A stretch of 47,966 bases of DNA from Actinomycetota bacterium. Lineage in GTDB: Bacteria; Actinomycetota; Actinomycetes; Nanopelagicales; Nanopelagicaceae. The stretch spans positions 1-47,966 of the forward strand of contig CANCGX010000005.1 of assembly GCA_947377725.1 (NCBI GenBank), written 5' to 3'. Shown here piece by piece: positions 16,224-24,415 of this stretch (position 1 is its first letter; each line of letters begins with the position of its first letter). Both the position numbers and the translations under genes were made by a program. The notes beneath the pieces were generated by a model that was given only the letters and a program-made list of their open reading frames with translations, was not told the origin of the DNA and ran no database searches.

Positions 16224-16625
16224 ATGTCAAAGCTCGAACGTAACGCCGGCAAGGCAGGCATTTCAGACCTTACGGTCATTGCCTTTGTAACAAGTTTCCT
16301 TGTTCCCCTTGTTGGATGGATTGCTGGTTTCAAGGCTCGTAAACAAATTGAAGAATCTGAAGGAAAGTTCACGGGTCGCCCATTCGCAACCGCATCAATT
16401 TGGATTGGTGGAATTCTCACCATCGGTTGGATCGCGATGATTGCCATGATGGGACTTTCGGGAATGCATGACGGTGGCGAGGATGGCTTTAATCGTGGCG
16501 GTTTCAGACATATGGGTAATTACCAAAATTTTGATAATAACAAAGGTGCTCCGGATGCCAATGGCTTTTCAGGTGGCCCGGGCATGATGTTCCAACAAGA
16601 TCCTAACCAAACCCCTAATCCTTAA
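16224..16625 (+). CDS. DUF4190-type membrane protein
   Basis: Two membrane segments (about residues 18-37 and 58-78) flank a cytoplasmic loop with GFKARKQIEESEGKFTGRP, the arrangement of DUF4190 (normally GxxARRQI...G). The last 45 residues are soluble and rich in Gly, Asn and Asp. The frame opens upstream at 16119, but the ATG at 16224 has TAGGAG 6 bases before it and begins MSKLERNAGKAGISDL, giving 133 residues. It precedes the Bax-inhibitor-1 gene by 19 bp on the same strand, so the two likely form one transcript. No function is known. Confidence 0.75.
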   Translation: MSKLERNAGKAGISDLTVIAFVTSFLVPLVGWIAGFKARKQIEESEGKFTGRPFATASIWIGGILTIGWIAMIAMMGLSGMHDGGEDGFNRGGFRHMGNYQNFDNNKGAPDANGFSGGPGMMFQQDPNQTPNP

Positions 16626-16644
16626 TCGAATTCGGAGAGTATGA

Positions 16645-17448
16645 ATGCAAAGTTCTAATCCAGTACTAAGTCGCGGATATGCAGCGATGCCAGGCAGCAG
16701 AAATTCTCGTTCATCTATTGCGACTCAGTCTCAAGAAAGCCAAGAGAGTATTGAAGAGATTTACTCAGCTCCAGCTGCATCCGGTCTTCAAACCGGACGC
16801 ATGACAATGGAAGATGTTGTAGCTCGCACAACAATTCTTTTCGTCATTCTTATTGCCGCAGGTGGAATTGCTTGGACCCAAAATTTTGGTGGCGGAATTC
16901 TCATGGTCGGCTTCCTTGGAGCCTTTGTTGTTGGAATGATAAATACATTTAGCAAAAAGGTGCGCCCAGCACTAGCTATCGCATACGCCGGGCTAGAAGG
17001 TTTGGCTCTTGGCGTTCTTAGCCATGTTTACGAATCTCGTTATCCAGGAATCGTTTCACAAGCAATCATCGGAACTGTCGCTGCATTTGCTGGCGTCTTG
17101 TTTCTTTACCGCAGTGGTCGCGTGAAAGTAACTCCACAATTCCAGCGCGCCATGATGGGCGCCATGATTGGATACCTCGTACTCGGACTCGTTTCGATGA
17201 TTGCAGGGGCATTTGGAGTAGGTAAGGGTTATGGCCTCTACACAGGTGGCATTGGATTGCTCCTTTGTGTTGGTGGAGTTGCACTAGCTTCATTCTTTTT
17301 GATTGTTGATTTTGATCAAATTCAGAAGATGATCAACGCAGGAGCACCTCATGAAGAGTCATGGCGTGCAGGATTTGGTCTCATGGTGACGGTCGTATGG
17401 CTTTACCTTGAAATCATTCGCTTGCTTTCGATACTCCGCGATCGTTAA
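16645..17448 (+). CDS. Bax inhibitor-1 / YccA family membrane protein
   Basis: Actinobacterial member of the BI-1 (TMBIM/YccA) family. A Ser-rich soluble N-terminus of about 65 residues (with TGRMTMEDVVARTT just before the membrane) is followed by about seven membrane segments. GLEGLALGVLSHVYES and DFDQIQKMINAGAPHEESW are typical of the family; the last carries the acidic residues linked to ion leak in BI-1 homologs. The ribosome site is GGAG at 16631. The role in bacteria is not settled; calcium or proton leak is known only for relatives. It ends before a strong bidirectional terminator. Confidence 0.88.
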   Translation: MQSSNPVLSRGYAAMPGSRNSRSSIATQSQESQESIEEIYSAPAASGLQTGRMTMEDVVARTTILFVILIAAGGIAWTQNFGGGILMVGFLGAFVVGMINTFSKKVRPALAIAYAGLEGLALGVLSHVYESRYPGIVSQAIIGTVAAFAGVLFLYRSGRVKVTPQFQRAMMGAMIGYLVLGLVSMIAGAFGVGKGYGLYTGGIGLLLCVGGVALASFFLIVDFDQIQKMINAGAPHEESWRAGFGLMVTVVWLYLEIIRLLSILRDR

Positions 17449-17458
17449 TTAATCTACG

Positions 17459-17496
17459 AAAAAAGCCCCGCCAATGAGACTGGCGGGGCTTTTTTG
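17459..17496. terminator. Bidirectional terminator between BI-1 and MFS genes
   Basis: GCCCCGCCA (17465-17473), loop ATGAGAC with flanking pairs, TGGCGGGGC (17481-17489), bordered by A6 on the left and T7 on the right, so it can end both convergent transcripts. Confidence 0.95.
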
Positions 17497-17505
17497 TGGA
17501 GACTT

Positions 17506-19116
17506 TTAGCCGACTGATTCACCAGCAGCTTCATCACGAGCAGCTGCGTGCGCAGCTCCAGTCTTCAGCGGAGTCTCACGCAAGAAGAATGCAACCGCGA
17601 GACCAATCAGAATTACTGGAAGTGCTGAAATAAAGACAGCGTGGAATCCTTTTACAAATGCCCCCATGATGCCTTCTTGAAGTTGTGGAGTGAAGGTTTT
17701 CAAGACTGAGGTGTTATTGCGAAGTTGTGCAATTTTCTCAGGATTAGCACCAGCCATTGCAGCAGGATTAGTTGTCGCTACTTGTGCAATCGCTTTTGGC
17801 AATTCTCTGGCAAGTTTATTTGCATAGATAGTTCCGAAGAGTGCGACACCGATTGTTCCGCCAACTGAGCGGAAGAAGGTATTTGCAGAAGTCGAGACTC
17901 CCATATCTTTGAATTCGACAGCATTTTGAAGTGCGATAACAATCGTTTGCATGGAGAATCCAAGACCCATTCCAATTAAGCACGCATAAATTGCGAGCTT
18001 CCAATACGGTGTGTGGGTGCCGAGTGTTGTCATGAATCCAATTCCGATTGCCATCAAGGTCAACCCAATAATTGGGAAGCGCTTGTAGTGGCCATGCTTG
18101 GAAATGGTTTTTCCGCTGTAAATAGACATCGAAACAATTCCGATCATAAATGGAATCAATTTCAAACCAGCTGCAGTTGCCGAGTTACCTTGAACAATTT
18201 GAAGATAGAGCGGAACCATAATGATTGCACCGAACATGCCTGCGCCAATAATGAAAGCAAGGATTGAAGTAATGGAGACAGTGTGGTTCTTGAAAAGTGT
18301 AAGCGGAAGGATTGGTTCCTTCGCATAGTTTTCTTGAACGAGGAAGGCGATGAGAAGTGCGGCAGCAACTCCAAATGCGACGAGTGTCTTATTTGCTGTC
18401 CAGCCATTCTCAGGTCCAAAGACAGAAACAGCAAGGAGAAGTGCTGAAACTGCTGAGACCATCAAAAGTGCGCCGAGATAATCAATTTTGTGCTCGCGCT
18501 TTACCTTAGGAATGTGAAGGCTGGCAGATGTAATAACGAGCGCTGCCAAACCAACTGGAAGGTTGATGTAGAAAATCCAGCGCCAACCTGCGATTCCTAA
18601 AATGTGGCCATGGTCAGAGAAGAATCCACCAAGAAGTGGGCCCGCAACAGATGAGAGACCCCACACGCCACCGAAGTAACCTTGGTACTTGCCTCGGTCA
18701 CGAGGGGAGACGATGTCTCCGATAATCACGAATGTAAGCGCCATTAGTCCGCCGGCACCGAGTCCGTGAAGTGCGCGGAAAATAATGAGTTGAGTCATTG
18801 TTTGTGCTGCGCCGGCTGCAAATGAACCGATCAGGAATGTAATGATTGCAAACTGAAAGACCGGACGACGGCCATACAAGTCAGAAATCTTTCCGTAAAG
18901 CGGTGTCGAGGCAGTTGAAGTAAGAAGGTATGCCGTTACAACCCAGGTGTAGTGGGAGAGACCGTTGAAATCTTCAACGATTCTTTTGAGGGCTGTTGAA
19001 ACGATTGTTTGATCGAGAGCCGCTAGCAACATTCCCATCATTAATCCGCTGAGAACGGCCATAATTTCTTTATGACTTAATTGTCCGTCATGAGCTTTAT
19101 TTGCACTGCTAGACAT
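17506..19116 (-). CDS. DHA2-family drug:H+ antiporter (MFS, 14 TM)
   Basis: Predicted multidrug exporter of the EmrB/QacA type in the cytoplasmic membrane. The 536 residues hold about 14 hydrophobic segments. DHA2 signatures are LDQTIVSTAL in TM1, GKISDLYGRRPVF (motif A) after TM2, and GPLLGGFFSDH near TM5 (motif C region). The ATG at 19116 follows GGGAG. It lies alone on the minus strand, with no regulator gene beside it, and is closed by the shared terminator. The substrate cannot be told from sequence; a link to WhiB7-controlled efflux elsewhere in the window is only a thought. Confidence 0.9.
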   Translation of the reverse strand: MSSSANKAHDGQLSHKEIMAVLSGLMMGMLLAALDQTIVSTALKRIVEDFNGLSHYTWVVTAYLLTSTASTPLYGKISDLYGRRPVFQFAIITFLIGSFAAGAAQTMTQLIIFRALHGLGAGGLMALTFVIIGDIVSPRDRGKYQGYFGGVWGLSSVAGPLLGGFFSDHGHILGIAGWRWIFYINLPVGLAALVITSASLHIPKVKREHKIDYLGALLMVSAVSALLLAVSVFGPENGWTANKTLVAFGVAAALLIAFLVQENYAKEPILPLTLFKNHTVSITSILAFIIGAGMFGAIIMVPLYLQIVQGNSATAAGLKLIPFMIGIVSMSIYSGKTISKHGHYKRFPIIGLTLMAIGIGFMTTLGTHTPYWKLAIYACLIGMGLGFSMQTIVIALQNAVEFKDMGVSTSANTFFRSVGGTIGVALFGTIYANKLARELPKAIAQVATTNPAAMAGANPEKIAQLRNNTSVLKTFTPQLQEGIMGAFVKGFHAVFISALPVILIGLAVAFFLRETPLKTGAAHAAARDEAAGESVG

Positions 19117-19148
19117 CTTTCTCCCTATCGATTATGTATTTGTGTTAA

Positions 19149-19628
19149 TTAGTGAAATTTTGCATCTTTAATAGTGACTTTTATTTCGCGTCCGTTAGGA
19201 GCGGTATATGTAACGGTTTCGCCAATCTTTTGTCCCATGACAGCTGATCCAAGAGGGGATTTTTCGCTGTAGACATCCAATCCTTCAATATCGATTTCAC
19301 GAGATCCGAGGAGGAAGTGCATTTCATCGCCCATCATGTCGACGATAACGCGCATGCCATGTCCAACCAATCCATCTGCGCTCGCAGGTGGTTCACCGAT
19401 GTGCGCATTTTCGAGCATATGTTTAAGTTGTCGAATACGAGCTTCAATCTTGCCCTGTTCATCTTTGGCAGCGTGGTAGCCACCATTCTCTTTGAGATCT
19501 CCTTCAGCGCGCGCTGCTTCAATCTTCTTCACGATATCTGCGCGACGCGGACCTTCAAGCTCGGTAAGTTCAGCGTTGAGCTTGTCAGCAGCTGCTTGGG
19601 TTAACCATGTTTTTGGGGTATCAGTCAT
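19149..19628 (-). CDS. greA: Transcription elongation factor GreA
   Basis: Stimulates transcript cleavage by backtracked RNA polymerase. At 159 residues it has the coiled-coil N-terminal domain with the acidic tip (ARAEGDLKENGGYHAAKDEQG, carrying the conserved D and E), and the C-terminal FKBP-like domain (SPLGSAVMGQKIGETVTYTAPNG). A possible -10 (TAAACT, complement of 19638-19643) ends nine bases before the ATG, so the mRNA may be nearly leaderless. Downstream is the drug exporter; upstream is DUF4307, as in mycobacteria. Confidence 0.96.
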   Translation of the reverse strand: MTDTPKTWLTQAAADKLNAELTELEGPRRADIVKKIEAARAEGDLKENGGYHAAKDEQGKIEARIRQLKHMLENAHIGEPPASADGLVGHGMRVIVDMMGDEMHFLLGSREIDIEGLDVYSEKSPLGSAVMGQKIGETVTYTAPNGREIKVTIKDAKFH

Positions 19629-19650
19629 AAGAGTCCGAGTTTACAGGGTG

Positions 19651-20082
19651 TCAGAGACTGACACAGGAGCTAATCGCGGCATTAACCGCTTTTAAACGCG
19701 TAGGGATTGTCACGACACGCGTAATACTGGCCTGCCCAAGAGGGATGTGGTCAACAATTTCGCCGACAGTGTTTTTATCAGCGTCACGAGCAATCAATGT
19801 GCATTGATGATTGCCAATAGGGTGCTTAATCTGAATTGAATAACGAAGTTCAATCGAATTTTCAGATGTTGACGTAAATGAGATCAGGGTCGTCCGGAGT
19901 TCAGGGCTTGAGGCATGACTTCCGCTCCAGATCAGCCAGGCGCCGCCAATAAGAGCCAAACTGATTGCAGGCAATTTCCATCCACCGAGCCTCTTCTTGT
20001 CCTGCGAATTTCCATATCGCTCGCGCAAGAAAGCTGTGACTTGAGGATCACTCGGACCACTCGGGTTGTGGGAGGGATTCAT
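19651..20082 (-). CDS. DUF4307 membrane-anchored protein
   Basis: A soluble N-terminus (TAFLRERYGN, the usual DUF4307 opening) is followed by one membrane segment at about residues 37-53, then an extracytoplasmic beta-rich domain with two Cys residues that could pair (QCTLIARD and SSCVSL). At 143 residues the length is typical. The function is unknown; the gene lies beside greA in many Actinobacteria. In mycobacteria the other neighbour is mca, which is missing here. Confidence 0.82.
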   Translation of the reverse strand: MNPSHNPSGPSDPQVTAFLRERYGNSQDKKRLGGWKLPAISLALIGGAWLIWSGSHASSPELRTTLISFTSTSENSIELRYSIQIKHPIGNHQCTLIARDADKNTVGEIVDHIPLGQASITRVVTIPTRLKAVNAAISSCVSL

Positions 20083-20118
20083 GTAGGGAAGTCTATCGAG
20101 AGGGTGGATAATTGCGGC

Positions 20119-20262
20119 ATGGATGATGCCCCAGCAACTGTGAATGTAGGCCTAGCCGGATCACTCACGATGATTGTGCTTGTCGCTGCTGTAACTCTGC
20201 TGATGGTGAGCTTTTATAGACGTTATAAACGCGCAGCAAATAAACAAGATCCAGAGCAGTAA
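20119..20262 (+). CDS. Small single-pass membrane protein, 47 aa
   Basis: The ATG at 20119 gives 47 residues: a short N-terminus (MDDAPATVNVG), one membrane helix at about 12-33, and a basic tail (YRRYKRAANKQDPEQ). GAGAGGG lies about 15 bases upstream, which is distant. A small membrane protein sits in the same place in mycobacteria (near Rv1083, from memory), supporting a real gene. It is divergent from DUF4307 by 36 bp and is followed by SURF1 after ten bases. Function unknown. Confidence 0.66.
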   Translation: MDDAPATVNVGLAGSLTMIVLVAAVTLLMVSFYRRYKRAANKQDPEQ

Positions 20263-20272
20263 TTCTTGCTCG

Positions 20273-20953
20273 ATGCGTAACAACCTGAAGAAACTAGCTT
20301 TCGCGCTGCTCATTATTGTGGCGACATCTACCTGTTTCGAACTTGGGTTATGGCAGTTACATCGAGCCCAAGGCATGGCCAAATTTCAAAAGCCGCAACC
20401 CGAACGATCTGTAGTCGAACTTTCAACGGCAGCAAGCGCAGGGTCTAATCTCCGCAATACTGCTTTTAATCGCCTAGTCACTTTTGAGGCTTCATTTGAA
20501 AAGAATTACATTGCGCCAAATCAATTGGTGACTTTGGCAGATGGAAGCAAGTCCCGAAAGGATTTACTGGTCTCCCTTGCCCGACTCACCGATAATCGAG
20601 CCGTCTTAGTTGTTCAAGGTTTGTTTTCTGGCTCATTTCCACAAAACGGCGAAGTTCGTCGGGTCAATGGTCGACTTTATCCTCGCCAAAATATCGATCA
20701 GGCAGAAGGAAGTGTCGGGAAACTTTCGCGCCTTGATCCGGCGCTTGTTGCGGGAGATAGTGGGTTCTCACTATTCGATGGATACGTCATTGCAACAGGG
20801 GGAGAGTTGGCGGCTCCTCAATTACTTTCTCAGGGTGGTGCTTTTTATTGGCAACACATCGCCTATGTCATCACCTGGTGGTTTATGGGGTTATTGATAC
20901 TTTCCTTCCCTTTTTACAATCGTTTCCGGGACGCAAAAGTTAAGGGCGAGTAA
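20273..20953 (+). CDS. SURF1 family cytochrome oxidase assembly protein
   Basis: SURF1 proteins help mature haem-copper oxidase (subunit I haem a insertion). This one has the expected two membrane anchors, at about residues 7-26 and 197-217, around an extracytoplasmic domain. ELGLWQLHRAQGM matches the WQxxR motif after the first helix, and YWQHIAYVITWWFMG is the typical second-helix region. At 226 residues it is at the short end for actinobacterial members. It is the second gene of a plus-strand run ending in the prenyl synthase. Confidence 0.82.
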   Translation: MRNNLKKLAFALLIIVATSTCFELGLWQLHRAQGMAKFQKPQPERSVVELSTAASAGSNLRNTAFNRLVTFEASFEKNYIAPNQLVTLADGSKSRKDLLVSLARLTDNRAVLVVQGLFSGSFPQNGEVRRVNGRLYPRQNIDQAEGSVGKLSRLDPALVAGDSGFSLFDGYVIATGGELAAPQLLSQGGAFYWQHIAYVITWWFMGLLILSFPFYNRFRDAKVKGE

Positions 20954-20962
20954 GGTTTGGGT

Positions 20963-21313
20963 ATGGACTTTCTTAAATTTAATCGGGCCGGAGCGCTTGC
21001 CCGTTTTCGCGTCATGGCCAATATCGCAGGCGTAATGTCACTCCTTTTGTGGCTTGTATATCTGCCAATCAAGCTCACTGCAGAAAACGACAATGTTCCA
21101 ACAATTATTAGGTTGATTGCAGTCGTACATGGCTTTATGTACATGATTTATGTTCTTACTGCATTTAACTATTCCCTTGCAGTCCGCAAGCCATTCTTCT
21201 CAATGCTCGGTTATTTGGCGGCTGGAACTCTACCTATTGCGTCCTTCGTTGCCGATCGCCGAGCGCGCGCAGAATATGCCGCACTTACCGGTGGCTCAAG
21301 CCTTCTGCAATAA
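20963..21313 (+). CDS. DUF3817 membrane protein
   Basis: Three membrane segments (about residues 17-35, 47-70, 76-95) with RFRVMANIAGVMSLLLW near the start and VHGFMYMIYVLTAF in the second, the DUF3817 pattern. It ends in a charged tail (DRRARAEYAAL). The frame also allows TTG at 20957; the ATG at 20963 with AAGG seven bases upstream is preferred (116 residues). DUF3817 often lies beside SURF1 in Actinobacteria. Function unknown. Confidence 0.83.
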   Translation: MDFLKFNRAGALARFRVMANIAGVMSLLLWLVYLPIKLTAENDNVPTIIRLIAVVHGFMYMIYVLTAFNYSLAVRKPFFSMLGYLAAGTLPIASFVADRRARAEYAALTGGSSLLQ

Positions 21314-21324
21314 CGCTTTTCCCT

Positions 21325-22113
21325 ATGAAAGCCGCGATTAAAAAGGCAATTAAGGCTGTGTTGTACCCGCTCTATGAGCGACGCCTTTTGTCGCAGCTTA
21401 AGCATAAAGAGACTCCGCACCATGTTGGCATCATTCTTGATGGAAATAGACGCTGGGCAAAGAACACCCTTTCCATCCCACAAACACCAGAACACGGTCA
21501 TCGCAAGGGCGCAGAAAAAATTATTGAAGTTCTGCAGTGGTGTGAAGAATCGAATGTAAAAGTAATAACTTTGTGGCTGCTCTCAACAGATAATCTCAAT
21601 CGCCCAGCCGAAGAGCTTGACCCGCTACTGAAGATAATTGGTGCGGCCATCGATAGATTGTCAGAACTGCATAAATGGGAGATCAAGCCTTTAGGTGCTC
21701 TAGATCTTCTGCCCTCCTGGTTGCATGAAAAACTGAATCAAGTCGCGATTGATAGTAAAGGCGCGTCAGAGATCGTTGTAAATGTGGCGATTGGTTACGG
21801 CGGCCGCCGAGAGATTGTTGATGCAGTCAAAAACTATATTCGCACAGGCGTGACCTCTGGAAAATCAGCAGATGACATTGCCGATGAAATAAGTAGCGAT
21901 GAAATTGGCAAGCACTTGTATACCGCTGGACTTCCAGATCCAGATTTGGTGATTCGCACCTCTGGAGAGCAACGTCTTTCGGGCTTCCTGCTTTGGCAGT
22001 CAGCCCACTCTGAGTTCTATTTTTGCGAGGCATATTGGCCAGATTTTAGAAAAGTTGATTTCCTTCGAGCTCTTCGTGCCTATAGCCAGCGCCATCGCCG
22101 CTTCGGAGTTTGA
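21325..22113 (+). CDS. cis-prenyl diphosphate synthase (UppS / Z-FPP type)
   Basis: Condenses isopentenyl diphosphate into Z-prenyl chains, needed for decaprenyl or undecaprenyl carrier lipid. Family motifs are ILDGNRRWAKN near residue 37, LWLLSTDNLNRP near 87, and RTSGEQRLSGFLLWQSAHSE near 210, all intact. At 262 residues it resembles Rv1086, the short-chain Z-farnesyl synthase, but chain length cannot be read safely. IspH, later in the window, supplies the C5 substrates for the same pathway. Confidence 0.93.
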   Translation: MKAAIKKAIKAVLYPLYERRLLSQLKHKETPHHVGIILDGNRRWAKNTLSIPQTPEHGHRKGAEKIIEVLQWCEESNVKVITLWLLSTDNLNRPAEELDPLLKIIGAAIDRLSELHKWEIKPLGALDLLPSWLHEKLNQVAIDSKGASEIVVNVAIGYGGRREIVDAVKNYIRTGVTSGKSADDIADEISSDEIGKHLYTAGLPDPDLVIRTSGEQRLSGFLLWQSAHSEFYFCEAYWPDFRKVDFLRALRAYSQRHRRFGV

Positions 22114-22137
22114 AACCAAAACGTTACCTAATGTTTA

Positions 22138-22171
22138 ACACGCGCCCTCGCGTGTCGAAAGGCTAAGAGCC
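22138..22171 (+). other. Two hairpins downstream of the prenyl synthase
   Basis: ACACGCG-CCCT-CGCGTGT (22138-22155, 7 bp perfect) and GGCT-AAG-AGCC (22161-22171). No T-run follows, so they are not typical terminators; they may mark the mRNA end or the phoH2 promoter region. Confidence 0.5.
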
Positions 22172-22236
22172 TGTCCGAGATTTACCTTATGTCTGTAGAT
22201 GATTTATAAGTCCGTATTCCCCACGGAGAGGCGCTT

Positions 22237-22266
22237 ATGAATGCCGCTCGTCGGCAAAGATTGTGA
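22237..22266 (+). CDS. Nine-residue uORF overlapping the phoH2 start
   Basis: ATG at 22237, with GGAGAGG (22225-22231) five bases upstream, encodes MNAARRQRL. Its TGA (22264-22266) overlaps the phoH2 GTG (22263-22265) as GTGA. The strong ribosome site belongs to this peptide rather than to phoH2, so ribosomes probably reach phoH2 by termination-reinitiation. An upstream in-frame stop at 22207 excludes a longer version with a standard start codon. Confidence 0.55.
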   Translation: MNAARRQRL

Positions 22267-23654
22267 GACCTACATTGGCTCGAACTCCCAAAGATGGCCG
22301 CAAGACGTATGTAATCGACACAAGCGTCCTTCTCGCAGATCCGGGAGCTATAGCCCGCTTTGCAGAACATCAAGTCATCATTCCGATTGTTGTTATTGGG
22401 GAACTTGAGACAAAACGCGAGCATCCGGAACTGGGATATTTTGCACGTCTCGCACTCCGATCTTTAGATGATTTGCGAGTAAAGCATGGCCGCCTCGATG
22501 AGGAAATTTCAATAAATGACGAAGGCGGAACTCTCAAAGTAGAGCTCAACCACACGGACCCGTCCTCACTTCCTGCGGGATTCCTTCGCGATAGTTCGAA
22601 TGATTCCCGGATTCTTGCTGTTGCTAGAAACTTCATGGCTGAAGGTGCGGATGTAGTGCTCGTCACAAAAGATCTGCCACTTCGAGTTAAAGCTTCGTCC
22701 GTTGGTGTTGAAGCTGATGAATATCGAGCCGAACTTGCACCGACAAGCGGTTGGTCTGGAATTGTTGAAGCAAACGTTGGCCATTCGATGATTGATTCCT
22801 TGTACGAAGGGGAGAAGATCAAACATGAATTGGCGGATACAAATCCTGTCCACACGGGCGTTGTCCTTCACTCTGAAAAAGGAAGCGCCCTAGCAAAAGT
22901 CACTGCTGATAAACGCCTTCAATTAGTACGAGGCGATCGATCCGCATTTGGGCTTCATGGGCGAAGCGCCGAACAGCGCATCGCTTTAGACCTTCTTCTG
23001 GATAATGAAATTGGAATCGTCTCCCTTGGTGGCCGAGCAGGTACGGGAAAGTCTGCGCTCGCTCTTTGCGCCGGACTTGAGACAGTTTTGGAACGTCGCC
23101 AACATAAGAAGGTTGTAATTTTCCGCCCCCTCTACGCCGTTGGCGGTCAAGAACTTGGCTACCTCCCAGGATCCGAGGGCGAGAAAATGTCGCCTTGGGC
23201 CCAAGCGGTCTTCGATACTTTGGGGGCTCTCGTCAGTCAGCAGGTCATCGATGAGATTATTGAGCGAGGTTTGATTGAAGTATTGCCACTGACTCATATC
23301 CGAGGACGTTCTCTCCACGATTCCTTTGTCATCGTCGATGAAGCGCAGTCATTGGAGCGAGGAGTTTTGCTCACAGTGCTCTCCCGGATGGGTCAAAATT
23401 CACGAGTTGTCTTAACTCACGATGTTGCTCAACGAGACAACATCCGAGTCGGTCGACATGACGGCGTTGTTGCCGTCGTTGAATCTCTCAAAGGCCACCC
23501 ACTCTTCGCCCATGTGACTTTGACTCGTTCAGAGCGATCGGCAATTGCTGCCCTTGTGACCGAGATGCTGGAAGAGCCTTTGAACTTCAGCGGCTGGTAT
23601 CCAGATTCCGTTGCATCCGAGGCTTCAAAAGGCTCTGCCCGACAAAAGGGTTAA
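22263..23654 (+). CDS. phoH2: PhoH2-type PIN-domain RNase / helicase
   Basis: Two-domain protein: an N-terminal PIN nuclease (YVIDTSVLLADPGAIARF, ELETKREH and LVTKDLPLRVKA carry the acidic residues, about 1-150) and a C-terminal PhoH ATPase (Walker A GGRAGTGKSALAL near residue 260, VIVDEAQSLERG near 358). PhoH2 proteins of mycobacteria unwind and cleave RNA with ATP. At 463 residues the length is normal. The GTG start at 22263 has no ribosome site of its own and overlaps the nine-residue uORF. Mycobacterial phoH2 is also preceded by an overlapping small gene (phoAT), so the layout may be related. Confidence 0.92.
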   Translation: MRPTLARTPKDGRKTYVIDTSVLLADPGAIARFAEHQVIIPIVVIGELETKREHPELGYFARLALRSLDDLRVKHGRLDEEISINDEGGTLKVELNHTDPSSLPAGFLRDSSNDSRILAVARNFMAEGADVVLVTKDLPLRVKASSVGVEADEYRAELAPTSGWSGIVEANVGHSMIDSLYEGEKIKHELADTNPVHTGVVLHSEKGSALAKVTADKRLQLVRGDRSAFGLHGRSAEQRIALDLLLDNEIGIVSLGGRAGTGKSALALCAGLETVLERRQHKKVVIFRPLYAVGGQELGYLPGSEGEKMSPWAQAVFDTLGALVSQQVIDEIIERGLIEVLPLTHIRGRSLHDSFVIVDEAQSLERGVLLTVLSRMGQNSRVVLTHDVAQRDNIRVGRHDGVVAVVESLKGHPLFAHVTLTRSERSAIAALVTEMLEEPLNFSGWYPDSVASEASKGSARQKG

Positions 23655-23848
23655 AACGGACAGTTAAGGGTCTGACCTGCACTTTTGTTCACCCACAAAA
23701 CTGTGACATAAATCTTTTTTTCGCCCCACGCGCGGTTAAATTTGCCCTGCCTTGCCATCCTTGGAAGCCTTCACCAATCAGAAGCATTAACAAGATGGCT
23801 TGCCCGTAGATAGCGGGTGAATTCGAGGGATGAGAGGAGTCGCAACGG

Positions 23849-24415
23849 ATGTTGAACAAGTTTCGTAAGCCAGGTTTTGCAGTAGCCGTTGCCTTTGGAC
23901 TCTCAATACTTGCGACCGTCGACACATCCTTTGCTCAGAACGCCCTTTCCCGCGAAGTCACTCTTCCAGATCTTCCAACCCAAACTGTGATCACTTCGAC
24001 ATCTTTAGAGCCAGGCCTTCTAGACCTTGGAAATGTTCCATCGGTAAATGCCCACGTTATGGCGCTGGTCTCACTTCAAGCCAAGCAAGTTGAATTGGCC
24101 AGGACTCCAATTGGGGCAAAAAGCGTTGCAGCCGATCTCATCGCTTCTAATTATTCAAAGTGGAATTCAAGTCAAATAAGTTGCCTGAATCAGCTTTGGA
24201 ATAATGAAAGCCATTGGAATTTTAAAGCTCACAATCGCCGAAGCGGCGCCCACGGAATCCCTCAAGCTCTGCCTGCGGCAAAGATGGCAGTGATTGCTCT
24301 GGACTGGAAAACAAATCCAGTAACCCAGATTCGTTGGGGACTTCGCTACATCAATTCGCGTTATGGCTCTCCATGTGCCGCTCTTCGCAAGCAACACCGG
24401 AGCCACGGCTACTAA
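23849..24415 (+). CDS. Secreted transglycosylase-like protein
   Basis: A signal peptide (basic MLNKFRKPGF, hydrophobic core, cut near TSFA-QNA) leads to a variable region and a C-terminal lysozyme-like domain of about 75 residues: QLWNNESHWNFKAHN carries the probable catalytic Glu near 119, followed by SGAHGIPQALPAAKM and QIRWGLRYINSRYGSPCAAL. Two Cys residues (ISCLNQ, GSPCAAL) may form a disulfide. It resembles the aggregation-promoting-factor / Rpf-like hydrolases of Actinobacteria and would cut peptidoglycan outside the membrane. GAGAGGAG precedes the ATG. The 194-bp upstream gap holds no gene; I looked for a ydaO riboswitch there and could not confirm one. Confidence 0.82.
   Translation: MLNKFRKPGFAVAVAFGLSILATVDTSFAQNALSREVTLPDLPTQTVITSTSLEPGLLDLGNVPSVNAHVMALVSLQAKQVELARTPIGAKSVAADLIASNYSKWNSSQISCLNQLWNNESHWNFKAHNRRSGAHGIPQALPAAKMAVIALDWKTNPVTQIRWGLRYINSRYGSPCAALRKQHRSHGY

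Noticed and set aside
22370..22855. 161-codon minus-strand frame in phoH2
   Set aside because: Antisense to the PIN domain; Ser/Arg-rich translation typical of a shadow frame.
23655..23848. Possible ydaO (c-di-AMP) riboswitch before the secreted hydrolase
   Set aside because: Such riboswitches often precede cell-wall hydrolases in Actinobacteria, and GGGTGAATTC looks similar, but the conserved CCGAACCCG and AGCTAAC segments are not found.
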